DNA of 64,000 nt from Fibrobacterota bacterium (lineage in GTDB: Bacteria > Fibrobacterota > Fibrobacteria > UBA11236), in the NCBI GenBank assembly GCA_028287465.1, contig JAQBPO010000050.1:118743-182742 (forward strand), read 5' to 3'. A model generated the notes under the pieces. That model was given only the letters and a program-made list of their open reading frames with translations, searched no databases and had not been told where the DNA came from. Of the stretch, positions 33,570 through 41,326 are shown in pieces; within the stretch, counting starts at the first letter, position 1; the number at the start of each line of letters is the position of its first letter. The translations under genes were made by a program, and so were the position numbers.

Positions 33570-34301
33570 TTGAAACGGGAGGTTCCCAAACCGCAAGGGC
33601 GGAAGAAGAAGCCCGTGGCCGAGCATGGCAGCGTGGAGACCTTGAGGCAGATCAGCCCCATCGCCTATGCCTTCGAACGCTTCTTCCACATGGGAAGCCG
33701 AACCTCCCCGGAACGCCTGTTCGGGCCCACGCGGGTGGACATCCAGCAGGGATACGACAATCCCGCGGATCGCCGCCGGGCCGCGAGGGCGCGCGGCAAG
33801 CGTATCGAAGCCTACCTGGTCGCCTGGATCGGGGTGGAGGCCGTCGCCGTCGCCTACGGCACCCTGAGCCCCGACCCCTGGGTAATCTGGGGATTCATGG
33901 GCGTGCTCGTCCTTCGCATCGCCGACATCATCCAGATTACGGGCAACCACAGCCTTTTCGACCGCCTGAAATTCCAATGGCGCCACTATTATATCGAGAA
34001 CACCGTGCGCACCATCCTGCTCTCGCTGATCAATTACGTGGAACTGGTGGTCTGCTTCGGGTTCATCTATTGCATCCTGGGGCGGAACGGGCGTTTCCTG
34101 GACCTGAAGGACTCGCCCTTCGACGGCTATTACTTCAGCGGGGCGACCCAGTTGACCATCGGCTACGGGGACATCACCCCGTCCGGGCCCCTCAAATACC
34201 TCGCGCTGTTCCAGGGATTCATCGGTTTCCTCTTCACCATCCTCATCCTCGGCCGCTTCATCTCCCTGCTCCCGGAATCCAAGGAAGAAGCGGATCCCTG
34301 A
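33570..34301 (+). CDS. Two-pore-type potassium channel protein
   Basis: The C-terminal half (about residues 145-235) is an Ion_trans_2 pore domain with the K+ selectivity filter in GATQLTIGYGDITPSG between two helices. Two to three further helices lie before it (about 85-165; VEAVAVAYGTL, WGFMGVLVLRIADIIQIT, TILLSLINYVELVVCFGFIY). The N-terminal 80 residues are charged and cytoplasmic. It should pass K+ and set membrane potential. The sigma54 promoter predicts a transcript start near 33548, so an upstream start at 33489 is unlikely. The TTG at 33570 gives 243 residues; the next ATG (33690) would cut into the protein. The start is therefore tentative. Confidence 0.8.
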   Translation: MKREVPKPQGRKKKPVAEHGSVETLRQISPIAYAFERFFHMGSRTSPERLFGPTRVDIQQGYDNPADRRRAARARGKRIEAYLVAWIGVEAVAVAYGTLSPDPWVIWGFMGVLVLRIADIIQITGNHSLFDRLKFQWRHYYIENTVRTILLSLINYVELVVCFGFIYCILGRNGRFLDLKDSPFDGYYFSGATQLTIGYGDITPSGPLKYLALFQGFIGFLFTILILGRFISLLPESKEEADP

Positions 34302-34523
34302 GGCCGGCAATCCCGGCCCTCGGGGCCTGGGCCCCGCGGCCCGCGTATTGGGTAACCTGTGGGTTAATCATCGCGGGGCAACCTGGAGGTAGTGCCATGC
34401 CAATTTGCCGCTCTGCAAATTTGTCAAAACAAAACGCCATGGCTGCCGGAACCTTTTGAATAAGATTCCATCCTGCCCATGCGCGCAAGGACGCGAAGGC
34501 CGAAAGGAAATCAGGAGGAACCC

Positions 34524-35906
34524 ATGACATCCAAGTTACCAGCGCTATTCCGGAACGCATCCCTCATGCTCGGCATCGCGGCCACGGCCGCTTCCGCGGC
34601 GTTCAATTTCTTCAACCCTTCCAAGCCGGATTCGATCCCCAAGCTGATCTCCGGCACGGGCATGTACAAGAACATGGCGACAAAGGAACTCACGCCCGAC
34701 ATCGTCGCCTTCGACGTCAACGCGCCCCTCTGGACCGATGGGGCGGTCAAGCAGCGTTACATCGCCGTCCCTCCGGGCACCTCGGTGATCTACAGCGATA
34801 CGGCCGACCTGTACAAGTACCCCGAAGGGGCCGTGGTCATCAAGAATTTCTCCGTGGACACCATTCCCGGGAATCCCGCTTCGCGCATCCTCTTCGAGAC
34901 CCGCTTCGTCGGCATGCGCAAGATCGCCGGCAAGGAAAAATGGTTCCTCTGGTCATACCACTGGCGCCTGGATCAGACGGACGCCGATCTGGTCCCGGAC
35001 TCGGGCCAGGACGCCACCGTGCGCGTCTACCGCAACGGCACCGCCGCGGCCCCCTTCATGAAGAAGTGGCGCTTCCCGGGCAAGGTCCAGTGCGCCGCCT
35101 GCCACCGCATCCAGACCTCCGACGGCCGCAATGTCCTGGCCTTCTTCACCGCGCAGCTCAACCGCCCCTGGTCCGGCAACGCGTCCATCAACCAGCTCCA
35201 GCATTTCTTCGACATCGGGCTGCTGAAAAGCGAAGTCGGCGCCGCCGCCCCCGACTTCGCCGCCGCGCCGAAATGGGCCCGCTGGGACGATACCACGGCC
35301 TCCCTCGATTTGCGCGCGCGGTCCTACCTCGCCGGCAATTGCTCCGGTTGCCACGGCACCCGCGGCCTCCTGACCAATGCCACCCTGAACGTGACCCTGG
35401 ATTACGATTACCATGACATGAAGCCGCATATGGATTTCCTGGCCAAGAAACTGATCGGGGTCTTCCCCCTGGACAGCGCGGCCCTCATCGTTCCCGGCCG
35501 CCCGGACCGTTCCGTGCTCCTCTACCGCCAGAAGATGCGCAACCAGAAGGATCTGGATTTCACCGCCGAGCGGATGGCCATGCCGCCCCTGGGATCGTTC
35601 GAACCGGACACCAATGCCATCAACCTCATTTCCAAATGGATCGTGGCGATGGGGCCCGCTTCCATCGATGGGGCGATCGCGGCCCATGGCATGGGCGGCG
35701 CCGCGCAGTTGAGGAACGGCCGCATCCACCTGTCGGAAGCCTGGATGGGCGGCGGGGCGGGGACCTTGGTCCTGATGGATCTGCAGGGCAAATCGATACC
35801 CTTGGAGCGGATCGACGCCCGCACCTACCGGATAGCCGGGAAGATCGGAGCGGGCATGCATCTGCTGCTCTGGAACGGAAGGCCGGCCGCCAAGCTGATG
35901 CTCTGA
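34524..35906 (+). CDS. SO2930-type di-heme cytochrome c family protein
   Basis: The 460-residue product has a signal peptide (about residues 1-26) and resembles the SO2930/HNE_0200 family: FDVNAPLWTDGAVKQRYIAVPPG, KYPEGAVVIKNF, WSYHWRLDQTDADLV. Two heme c sites are present, VQCAACHRI (near residue 194) and NCSGCHGTRG (near 273). Family function is unknown; an extracellular or periplasmic electron-transfer role is likely. The last 65 residues form a sorting-like tail (LVLMDLQGKS, AGMHLLLWNG), so it may be exported to the surface. An AGGAGG site precedes the ATG at 34524. It follows the K+ channel gene by 222 bp. Confidence 0.85.
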   Translation: MTSKLPALFRNASLMLGIAATAASAAFNFFNPSKPDSIPKLISGTGMYKNMATKELTPDIVAFDVNAPLWTDGAVKQRYIAVPPGTSVIYSDTADLYKYPEGAVVIKNFSVDTIPGNPASRILFETRFVGMRKIAGKEKWFLWSYHWRLDQTDADLVPDSGQDATVRVYRNGTAAAPFMKKWRFPGKVQCAACHRIQTSDGRNVLAFFTAQLNRPWSGNASINQLQHFFDIGLLKSEVGAAAPDFAAAPKWARWDDTTASLDLRARSYLAGNCSGCHGTRGLLTNATLNVTLDYDYHDMKPHMDFLAKKLIGVFPLDSAALIVPGRPDRSVLLYRQKMRNQKDLDFTAERMAMPPLGSFEPDTNAINLISKWIVAMGPASIDGAIAAHGMGGAAQLRNGRIHLSEAWMGGGAGTLVLMDLQGKSIPLERIDARTYRIAGKIGAGMHLLLWNGRPAAKLML

Positions 35907-35921
35907 GGGCCTGAACGGAAA

Positions 35922-35944
35922 AAGCCGGGGACCTCCCCCGGCTT
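35922..35944. terminator. Bidirectional terminator hairpin
   Basis: AAGCCGGGG and CCCCGGCTT form a perfect 9-bp stem with a 5-base loop between two convergent genes. The upstream GGAAA A-run gives a T-run for the minus-strand transcript; the plus side has only short T stretches. Confidence 0.8.
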
Positions 35945-36048
35945 CCAATCCTTCCTCCGACCTTTCCTTCCGCCCTTCCGGTTCCCGGATGAACCCGGGC
36001 TCGGGGCCATGATGGCCGCGAGCCTTTTCTATTCGAGGGATTCGGGGC

Positions 36049-37839
36049 TCACAATCTCGAAATCAGCAGCTCCCGCTGGAAAATCATCTCCTTCGGCAGG
36101 TGCTCGTAGAGCTTGACGAAAAGCTCATCCTGCGAGATGACTTCCTTCTTCCATGCATCGATATCGATCCGCTGCAGGGCCTCGAATTTCTCCGGGGTCA
36201 TGCCGGGCAACCCGCCGATATCCACGTCTTCGGCCTTGGGGATCCATCCCAACGGGGACTCGTAGGCGCCGGATTTGCCCAGGCAACGGTTCACTATCCA
36301 TTGGATCACGCGCATGTTCTCGCCGAAGCCGGGCCACATGAAGTTCCCTTCGGCGTCCTTGCGGAACCAGTTCACGTGGAAGAACTTGGGCGGGTATTGG
36401 ATGTACTTGCGCATCTTGATCCAATGGGCGAAGTAGTCGCCCATGTTGTAACCGCAGAATGGGAGCATGGCCATGGGATCGCGGCGGACCACGCCCACCT
36501 GGCCCGTGGCCGCCGCCGTGGTCTCCGACCCGACGGTCGCGCCCAGGAAGACGCCATGGATCCAATTGAAGGCCTGGAAGACCAGGGGCACGTTGGAAGG
36601 GCGGCGCCCTCCGAAGATGAAGGCGCTGATGGGGACGCCGGCGGGATTCTCCCAATCCGGGTCGATGCAGGGGCATTGGGAAGCCGGCGCCGTGAAGCGG
36701 GCGTTGGGATGCGATGCCTTGCGGCCGCAATCCGGCGTCCATTCCTTTCCTTGCCAATCGGTGAGGCGCGGCGGGGGCGTTTCCGTCAGGCCTTCCCACC
36801 AGACGTCGCCATCCGGGGTCAGGGCCACGTTGGTGAAGATGGTATTGGCGCGCATGCTGTGCATGGCGTTGGAATTGGTCTCCCAGGACGTTCCCGGCGC
36901 CACCCCGAAGAATCCCGCCTCGGGATTGATGGCATGGAGCCTGCCGTCGGGGGCGGGCTTGAGCCAGGCGATATCGTCGCCCACGGTCGTGACCTTCCAG
37001 TCCTTGAACCGCTCCGGAGGGACTATCATGGCCAGATTGGTCTTGCCGCATTGGCTGGGGAAGGCCGCGGCGATGTAGGTCTTTTCGCCTCCGCCGGGAG
37101 GTTGGACGCCCAGGATGAGCATATGCTCGGCCAGCCACCCGTCGTCCCGGCCCATCTTGGAGGCGATGCGGAGGGCGAAACATTTCTTCCCCAACAGGGC
37201 GTTGCCGCCGTATCCGCTCCCGAAGGACCAGATGGCCCGCTCCTCGGGGAAGTGGACGATGTATTTGGACTCGGCATTGCTCGGCCAGGGCACGTCCTTC
37301 TCGCCGGCCTTGAGCGGGCGGCCCACGGAATGCAGGCAGGGGACGAATTCCCCGTCCCCCAGGGCATCGAGCGCGGCCTTGCCCATGCGGGTCATGATGC
37401 GCATGTTCACGGCCACGTAGGGGGAATCGGTGATCTGCACTCCGATCTGGGCGATGGGCGAACCGATGGGGCCCATGCTGAAAGGGACCACATAGAGGGT
37501 GCGGCCGGCCATGCATCCCGTGAACAGGCCTTTCAGGGTGGCCTTCATCGCCTTGGGGGCCATCCAATTGTTGGTGGGGCCCGCATCCTCTTCGCGCAAG
37601 GAGCAGATGAAGGTCCGTTCTTCCACCCGCGCCACGTCGTCGGGAGTGGATCGGCAGTAATAGCTGTCCGGGCGCTTTTCCGGATCGAGCCGGATCATGG
37701 TTCCCTGTTCCACCATGCGCGCGCAAAGGGAGTCGTATTCGGCCTGGGACCCGTCGCACCACTGGACGCGTTCGGGGCGGCAGAGGTCGGAGACTTCCGC
37801 GACCCAGGTATTCAATTTCGGATTACGGGTCGGTTCCAT
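36049..37839 (-). CDS. pckG: GTP-type phosphoenolpyruvate carboxykinase
   Basis: This 596-residue enzyme converts oxaloacetate and GTP to PEP, CO2 and GDP; in anaerobes it can also run in the carboxylating direction. The family blocks are clear: [40 protein letters not shown] (kinase-1a with the reactive Cys and P-loop Lys), [28 protein letters not shown] and [15 protein letters not shown]. The length matches the GTP-dependent family. Its ATG lies 28 bp inside the end of the metallo-hydrolase gene, so it is the third gene of the sigma54-driven operon starting at 39772. This links it to the low-oxygen programme. Confidence 0.95.
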   Translation of the reverse strand: MEPTRNPKLNTWVAEVSDLCRPERVQWCDGSQAEYDSLCARMVEQGTMIRLDPEKRPDSYYCRSTPDDVARVEERTFICSLREEDAGPTNNWMAPKAMKATLKGLFTGCMAGRTLYVVPFSMGPIGSPIAQIGVQITDSPYVAVNMRIMTRMGKAALDALGDGEFVPCLHSVGRPLKAGEKDVPWPSNAESKYIVHFPEERAIWSFGSGYGGNALLGKKCFALRIASKMGRDDGWLAEHMLILGVQPPGGGEKTYIAAAFPSQCGKTNLAMIVPPERFKDWKVTTVGDDIAWLKPAPDGRLHAINPEAGFFGVAPGTSWETNSNAMHSMRANTIFTNVALTPDGDVWWEGLTETPPPRLTDWQGKEWTPDCGRKASHPNARFTAPASQCPCIDPDWENPAGVPISAFIFGGRRPSNVPLVFQAFNWIHGVFLGATVGSETTAAATGQVGVVRRDPMAMLPFCGYNMGDYFAHWIKMRKYIQYPPKFFHVNWFRKDAEGNFMWPGFGENMRVIQWIVNRCLGKSGAYESPLGWIPKAEDVDIGGLPGMTPEKFEALQRIDIDAWKKEVISQDELFVKLYEHLPKEMIFQRELLISRL

Positions 37840-39185
37840 TCGTAGGCTCCCAGTTGTTCAGGTACGGTGCAATCCCATCCCAGTTCCTTGCCGATGCGTT
37901 CGGCCAGGGCCGCGGAGGCGGGTGGGTCACCATGGGTGATATATGTTCGTATGGGCCTGGCGGCAAGGCGCAACCAGGCGAGCATCTCATCGGCGTCCGC
38001 ATGGGCGGACTCGTTGGGCAATCGCGCCACCTTGGCGCGGATAGGGACGTATTCCCCGAAGATCTTGATCGATTCCGCGCCTTGGGCCAATTGCGCGCCG
38101 CGCGTGCCCTCGGCCTGATAGCCCGCCAAGGCGATGGCATTGGAGGGATCCCCGCCGAACGCCCGCAGATGATGCAGGATCCGCCCGCCGGTTATCATGC
38201 CGCTGGCCGAGATGAGGATCATCGGCCCCTTGCGGGCGGAAAGGGCCTTGGATTCGTCCGCGGTCCGCACATAATGCGCGATGCCGAAGACTTCCCGGCA
38301 TTGCTGAGGGTCCAAGCGGTGATCGGAAGGGTGCTTGAGGTAGAGATCGGTGACGTCCGAGGCCATCGGGCTGTCCACGAAAACGGGCAGGCCCTGCAAT
38401 CGTCCCGCTTTTTTCAGGCTCCACAACTGGAACAGGAGGGATTGGGTGCGGCCCACGGCGAATGAAGGGATCAGGATCACGCCCCCATTCCCCTTGGCGC
38501 GCGAGATCAGGCCGTCGAGTTCCGCGGCGGGATCCACGTCCTCATGCTTGCGATCGCCGTAGGTGGACTCGATGACCAGGTAATCGGATGGGGGCAGCGG
38601 CGAAGGAGGCGCCATCATGGGGTCCCGGGGGCGCCCGAGGTCGCCCGAGAACGTGGCCGTCACTCTTTCGTGGCGAAGATGGATCATGGACGCGCCCAGG
38701 ATATGCCCGGCGCGGAGGAAGGTGGCTTTCAGGCCGCCATTCAAGGCCAGGGGTTCAGCCCAGGCGACGCTTTCGAATTGGCGTAGGGTCTGTTCCGCCG
38801 CGGCGACGGTATAAAGCGGTTCCGGATGCGCATGCTTGGAATACCCGTGCCCTCGTGCATGCTCCGCCTCTTCCTCCTGGATATGGGCGCTGTCCAGGAG
38901 CAGGATGCGGCTGAGATCGCGGGTGGCGGAAGAACAATAGATGGGGCCCTTGAAGCCCTCGAACACGAGTCTCGGCAGGTAGCCGCTATGATCGAGATGG
39001 GCATGGGTCAGCAGCACGGCGTCTACGGAGGAAGGGGCGATGGGAAAGCGTTCCCGGTTCCGGAGACGGAGGGATTTCAATCCCTGGAACAGGCCGCAAT
39101 CCACCAGGATCCTGCGGCCGGAGAATTCGATCAGGTACCGCGAGCCCGTGACGGTTCCCGCGGCGCCCAGGAAGGTGATCTTCAT
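37812..39185 (-). CDS. MBL-fold beta-CASP metallo-hydrolase (RNA-processing type)
   Basis: The 457-residue protein has a metallo-beta-lactamase domain with the zinc motif [13 protein letters not shown] and FSGDLGRP, an inserted beta-CASP domain with [13 protein letters not shown] and [18 protein letters not shown], and the C-terminal RMMBL part with [13 protein letters not shown] and YITHGDP. This is the CPSF/Ysh1-like group of RNases or of related hydrolases; the actual substrate is not shown. Such genes are often found in hypoxia or dormancy clusters in other bacteria. Its ATG overlaps the stop of the hemerythrin-like gene (ATGA), and its end overlaps pckG by 28 bp. Confidence 0.9.
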   Translation of the reverse strand: MKITFLGAAGTVTGSRYLIEFSGRRILVDCGLFQGLKSLRLRNRERFPIAPSSVDAVLLTHAHLDHSGYLPRLVFEGFKGPIYCSSATRDLSRILLLDSAHIQEEEAEHARGHGYSKHAHPEPLYTVAAAEQTLRQFESVAWAEPLALNGGLKATFLRAGHILGASMIHLRHERVTATFSGDLGRPRDPMMAPPSPLPPSDYLVIESTYGDRKHEDVDPAAELDGLISRAKGNGGVILIPSFAVGRTQSLLFQLWSLKKAGRLQGLPVFVDSPMASDVTDLYLKHPSDHRLDPQQCREVFGIAHYVRTADESKALSARKGPMILISASGMITGGRILHHLRAFGGDPSNAIALAGYQAEGTRGAQLAQGAESIKIFGEYVPIRAKVARLPNESAHADADEMLAWLRLAARPIRTYITHGDPPASAALAERIGKELGWDCTVPEQLGAYEWNRPVIRN

Positions 39186-39772
39186 AGCATTCCTCTCGCC
39201 GCGCGCTTCCTGAGCTCCGCTTCCATTTCCGAGGCCCAGGGGAAAAGGATTTCGGATTCCAGGTAGGTATGCGCCCTGAGCCGCGCCGCGAAGGCGTTGA
39301 GCCCGTCCAGGATTCCCTGGATGTGCGATAGGTGCGTCTGTTGCAAGGGGAGGGCGTGGACTTTCCGCGTCAAGGCATCCAGCATCTCCCGGAAGGCTTC
39401 TTCCGGCAGATGGATATGCGCCGGCGACATGATACCGACCGATCCCTGGAAGATTTCCGGGTAAAGGTCCGGATCGTGCAGGCATCTCTCGGTGCGCAGG
39501 ATCTTGGGGAAGATGAAGCTCTCCTCTTCGTCCATGTGCCAGGTGAACTCCTGGCGGAAGTTCCGGAAATCCGCGAGCGCCTCCACCGCCGGAGCCGGGG
39601 CCAGGCCCATTTCCAGTTGCAGGAGGCCGAGCAACCGTTCCATGTTGGTCAGGACGTGCTCGCGGTAGGCCTTATGGTTCGCGACCAGGTAATCGATGAG
39701 GAGGGTCAGGGGCTTGGAGCGCCAATCCGCATGGCCGTCGGCCCGGGATTCCGTTTCATATCGCGTTTCCAT
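39182..39772 (-). CDS. Hemerythrin/RIC-like protein 1
   Basis: This 196-residue helical protein has hemerythrin-like di-iron motifs: LIDYLVANHKAYREHVL (His), WHMDEEESFIFPKIL (His and Glu, near residue 79) and AHTYLESEILFPWA (His and Glu, near 175). These resemble RIC/ScdA proteins that repair nitrosylated or oxidised iron centres, but the N-terminal DUF542 domain is missing. After FPKIL it carries RTERCLHDPDLYPEIFQGSV, a block shared by three other paralogs in the window. GGAGGA precedes the ATG at 39772. It is the first gene of a sigma54-driven operon with the metallo-hydrolase and pckG. Confidence 0.82.
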   Translation of the reverse strand: METRYETESRADGHADWRSKPLTLLIDYLVANHKAYREHVLTNMERLLGLLQLEMGLAPAPAVEALADFRNFRQEFTWHMDEEESFIFPKILRTERCLHDPDLYPEIFQGSVGIMSPAHIHLPEEAFREMLDALTRKVHALPLQQTHLSHIQGILDGLNAFAARLRAHTYLESEILFPWASEMEAELRKRAARGML

Positions 39773-39805
39773 GGATGCTCCTCCTTGGGTGGAACCCCTT
39801 GAAAA

Positions 39806-39822
39806 AGCAATTGCCGGGCCAA
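39806..39822 (-). promoter_or_regulatory. Sigma54 promoter of the hemerythrin-MBL-pckG operon
   Basis: On the minus strand TTGGCCCGGCAATTGCT has GG (39820-39819) and GC (39808-39807) ten bases apart. The predicted transcript start is near 39795, 23 bases before the ATG at 39772. Confidence 0.8.
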
Positions 39823-39889
39823 GGCGCATCCGCATCGCTCGGAATCTATTTTCCCGATGGGACGGAGCGCCAACGCCGTCGCGATGATC

Positions 39890-39917
39890 TTTTGTCACCA
39901 GCCGTGACAAAATGGCA
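39890..39917. promoter_or_regulatory. Shared enhancer site between divergent sigma54 promoters
   Basis: A perfect 9-bp inverted repeat (TTTTGTCAC-N5-GTGACAAAA, 39890-39912) runs into TGACAAAATGGCA (39905-39917). It lies about 85 bp upstream of the -24 elements on both sides, consistent with one activator site serving both genes. Confidence 0.65.
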
Positions 39918-39999
39918 TTGGCCCAGGATGGATCCGCCTCGAGGCGCGGGCAGGTCCTCTGGAAAGGGCGACTATCGGGCATTCCGGCCGATGCCGGGG

Positions 40000-40016
40000 T
40001 TGGCACCAGGCTTGCT
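40000..40016 (+). promoter_or_regulatory. Sigma54 promoter of the small exported protein gene
   Basis: TTGGCACCAGGCTTGCT is a full match to the sigma54 -24/-12 consensus, with GG at 40002-40003 and GC at 40014-40015. Predicted start near 40027; ATG at 40051. Confidence 0.85.
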
Positions 40017-40050
40017 TTTATTCCGACGGAAGAAACCAAAGGACGTAAAC

Positions 40051-40452
40051 ATGGCCAAGTCAAGGCACCCATTCCGGACCCGTATCCTGTTCGCTTCGAT
40101 CCTGCTCCATTCCTTCCTCCTGATCACCGCGGCGGGAGCCAAGGACAAGGATAAAACCCGCCTCTCCTCCGGGAGCGCGGCGTCGGGTCTGGACGCCCGC
40201 AAGGACATGCGGGCCATGGTGGATACCTCCAAGGCCGGTTGCAAGGCGACCTCGGATACCTTGGACCGTCTCCTCATCACCTTCACCGAAGCGAGGAAGT
40301 CCGACGACAAGGCCAAGATGAAGGCGGCCCTGGAAAGGGCCGAGGCCCATGTCTTCGCCATGAAGGCGGAGATGTCGCAATGCGTGAACAGGATGGATCT
40401 GATGGGCGGGATGATGGCGGAAAAAAAGTCCGCGCCCGTTTCGGGGCCTTGA
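40051..40452 (+). CDS. Small exported helical protein, unknown family
   Basis: I do not recognise the family. The 133-residue product has a signal peptide (residues 1-29, ILFASILLHSFLLITAAGA) and a charged, mostly helical mature part of about 100 residues: DARKDMRAMVDTSKAGC, LDRLLITFTEARKSDDKAKM, AEAHVFAMKAEMSQCVNRMD. It has two Cys and a Met-rich end (MDLMGGMMAEKK), so metal binding or a disulfide is possible. An AAAGGA site precedes the ATG. A perfect sigma54 promoter 35 bp upstream shows it is a real gene and a member of the proposed stress regulon. Confidence 0.72.
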   Translation: MAKSRHPFRTRILFASILLHSFLLITAAGAKDKDKTRLSSGSAASGLDARKDMRAMVDTSKAGCKATSDTLDRLLITFTEARKSDDKAKMKAALERAEAHVFAMKAEMSQCVNRMDLMGGMMAEKKSAPVSGP

Positions 40453-40549
40453 ACGCATCCGCAACGAAAATCCGATCGGTCAGGCCTTCCCTTCCTCCAA
40501 GTCCTTAAGGTAGCGGCAACCGGGGCCGCTTTCCGGGGGAGGGCGCGGA

Positions 40550-41326
40550 TCAGGGTTTCATGGACGCCGATTTGGCGAAGGCGGGTTGGGTGGGTTCCTT
40601 CCCCGTGGGAAGGTGCCCTTGCAGGAACTCCAGGGTTTCCGCCGGGCTGTCGGCGAACCGGATGAGTTCGAGATCGCCCGGGCTGATCATGCCGTAACGC
40701 GCCAGGGCTTCGAGGTTGATGATTTCCTTCCAATATCCGGATCCGTAGAGGACGATATGGATCCTCCGGTTCAGCTTTCCCGTCTGGGACAGGGTCAGTA
40801 TCTCGAAGAGTTCATCCAGGGTCCCGAAGCCTCCCGGAAAGACCACGATGGCGCGGGCCAGATGCGCGAACCAGAGTTTGCGCATGAAGAAGTAATGGAA
40901 TTCGAAGTTGAGATCCGGGGTGATATAGGGGTTGGGGCGTTGCTCATGGGGAAGGCCGATGTTCAGGCCGATGGTTCGCCCGCCGGCGTCCGCGGCGCCC
41001 CGGTTGGCGGCTTCCATCATCCCGCCTCCGCCGCCCGTGCAGACGATGAAGCGTTCATCCCCGTTGGTAAGCGATTTGGACCATTCGGTGACCAGCCGGG
41101 CCAGTTCCCTCGCGTCACGGTAGTAGCGGGAAAAGGCCCCGTCCTCGCCTTGGCGCGCCGAACCGAAGAAGACGATGGTGTCATGGACCTTCGCGTCCCG
41201 GAATGCGGCGAGGGGAGCCAGGTATTCGGACAGGATCCTCACGGGCCGCGCATCGTCCCCCGCGAGGAAGGACGGATCCTGGTAGGACAATCTGGGTAAC
41301 ATGGGGGTTTCTCCTTCTCCGTTCAT
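40550..41326 (-). CDS. LOG-family (TIGR00730-like) Rossmann protein
   Basis: This 258-residue protein has the LOG signature: VFFGSARQGED, the phosphate-binding ICTGGGGGMMEAANRGAADAGG (near residue 98) and VVFPGGFGTLDELFEIL (near 160). LOG proteins cleave nucleoside monophosphates to a free base and ribose 5-phosphate (cytokinin-activating in plants); bacterial roles are often unclear. The ATG at 41326 overlaps the stop of the preceding P-type ATPase gene (ATGA), so the two form an operon. An ATG at 41302 (MLPRLSY) is an alternative start. Confidence 0.87.
   Translation of the reverse strand: MNGEGETPMLPRLSYQDPSFLAGDDARPVRILSEYLAPLAAFRDAKVHDTIVFFGSARQGEDGAFSRYYRDARELARLVTEWSKSLTNGDERFIVCTGGGGGMMEAANRGAADAGGRTIGLNIGLPHEQRPNPYITPDLNFEFHYFFMRKLWFAHLARAIVVFPGGFGTLDELFEILTLSQTGKLNRRIHIVLYGSGYWKEIINLEALARYGMISPGDLELIRFADSPAETLEFLQGHLPTGKEPTQPAFAKSASMKP

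Noticed and set aside
34330..34440. Element-like sequence TGCCAATTTGCCG at 34398 and GG-N10-GC at 34351-34364 before the di-heme cytochrome gene
   Set aside because: Both deviate at key bases and their spacing is wrong relative to each other.
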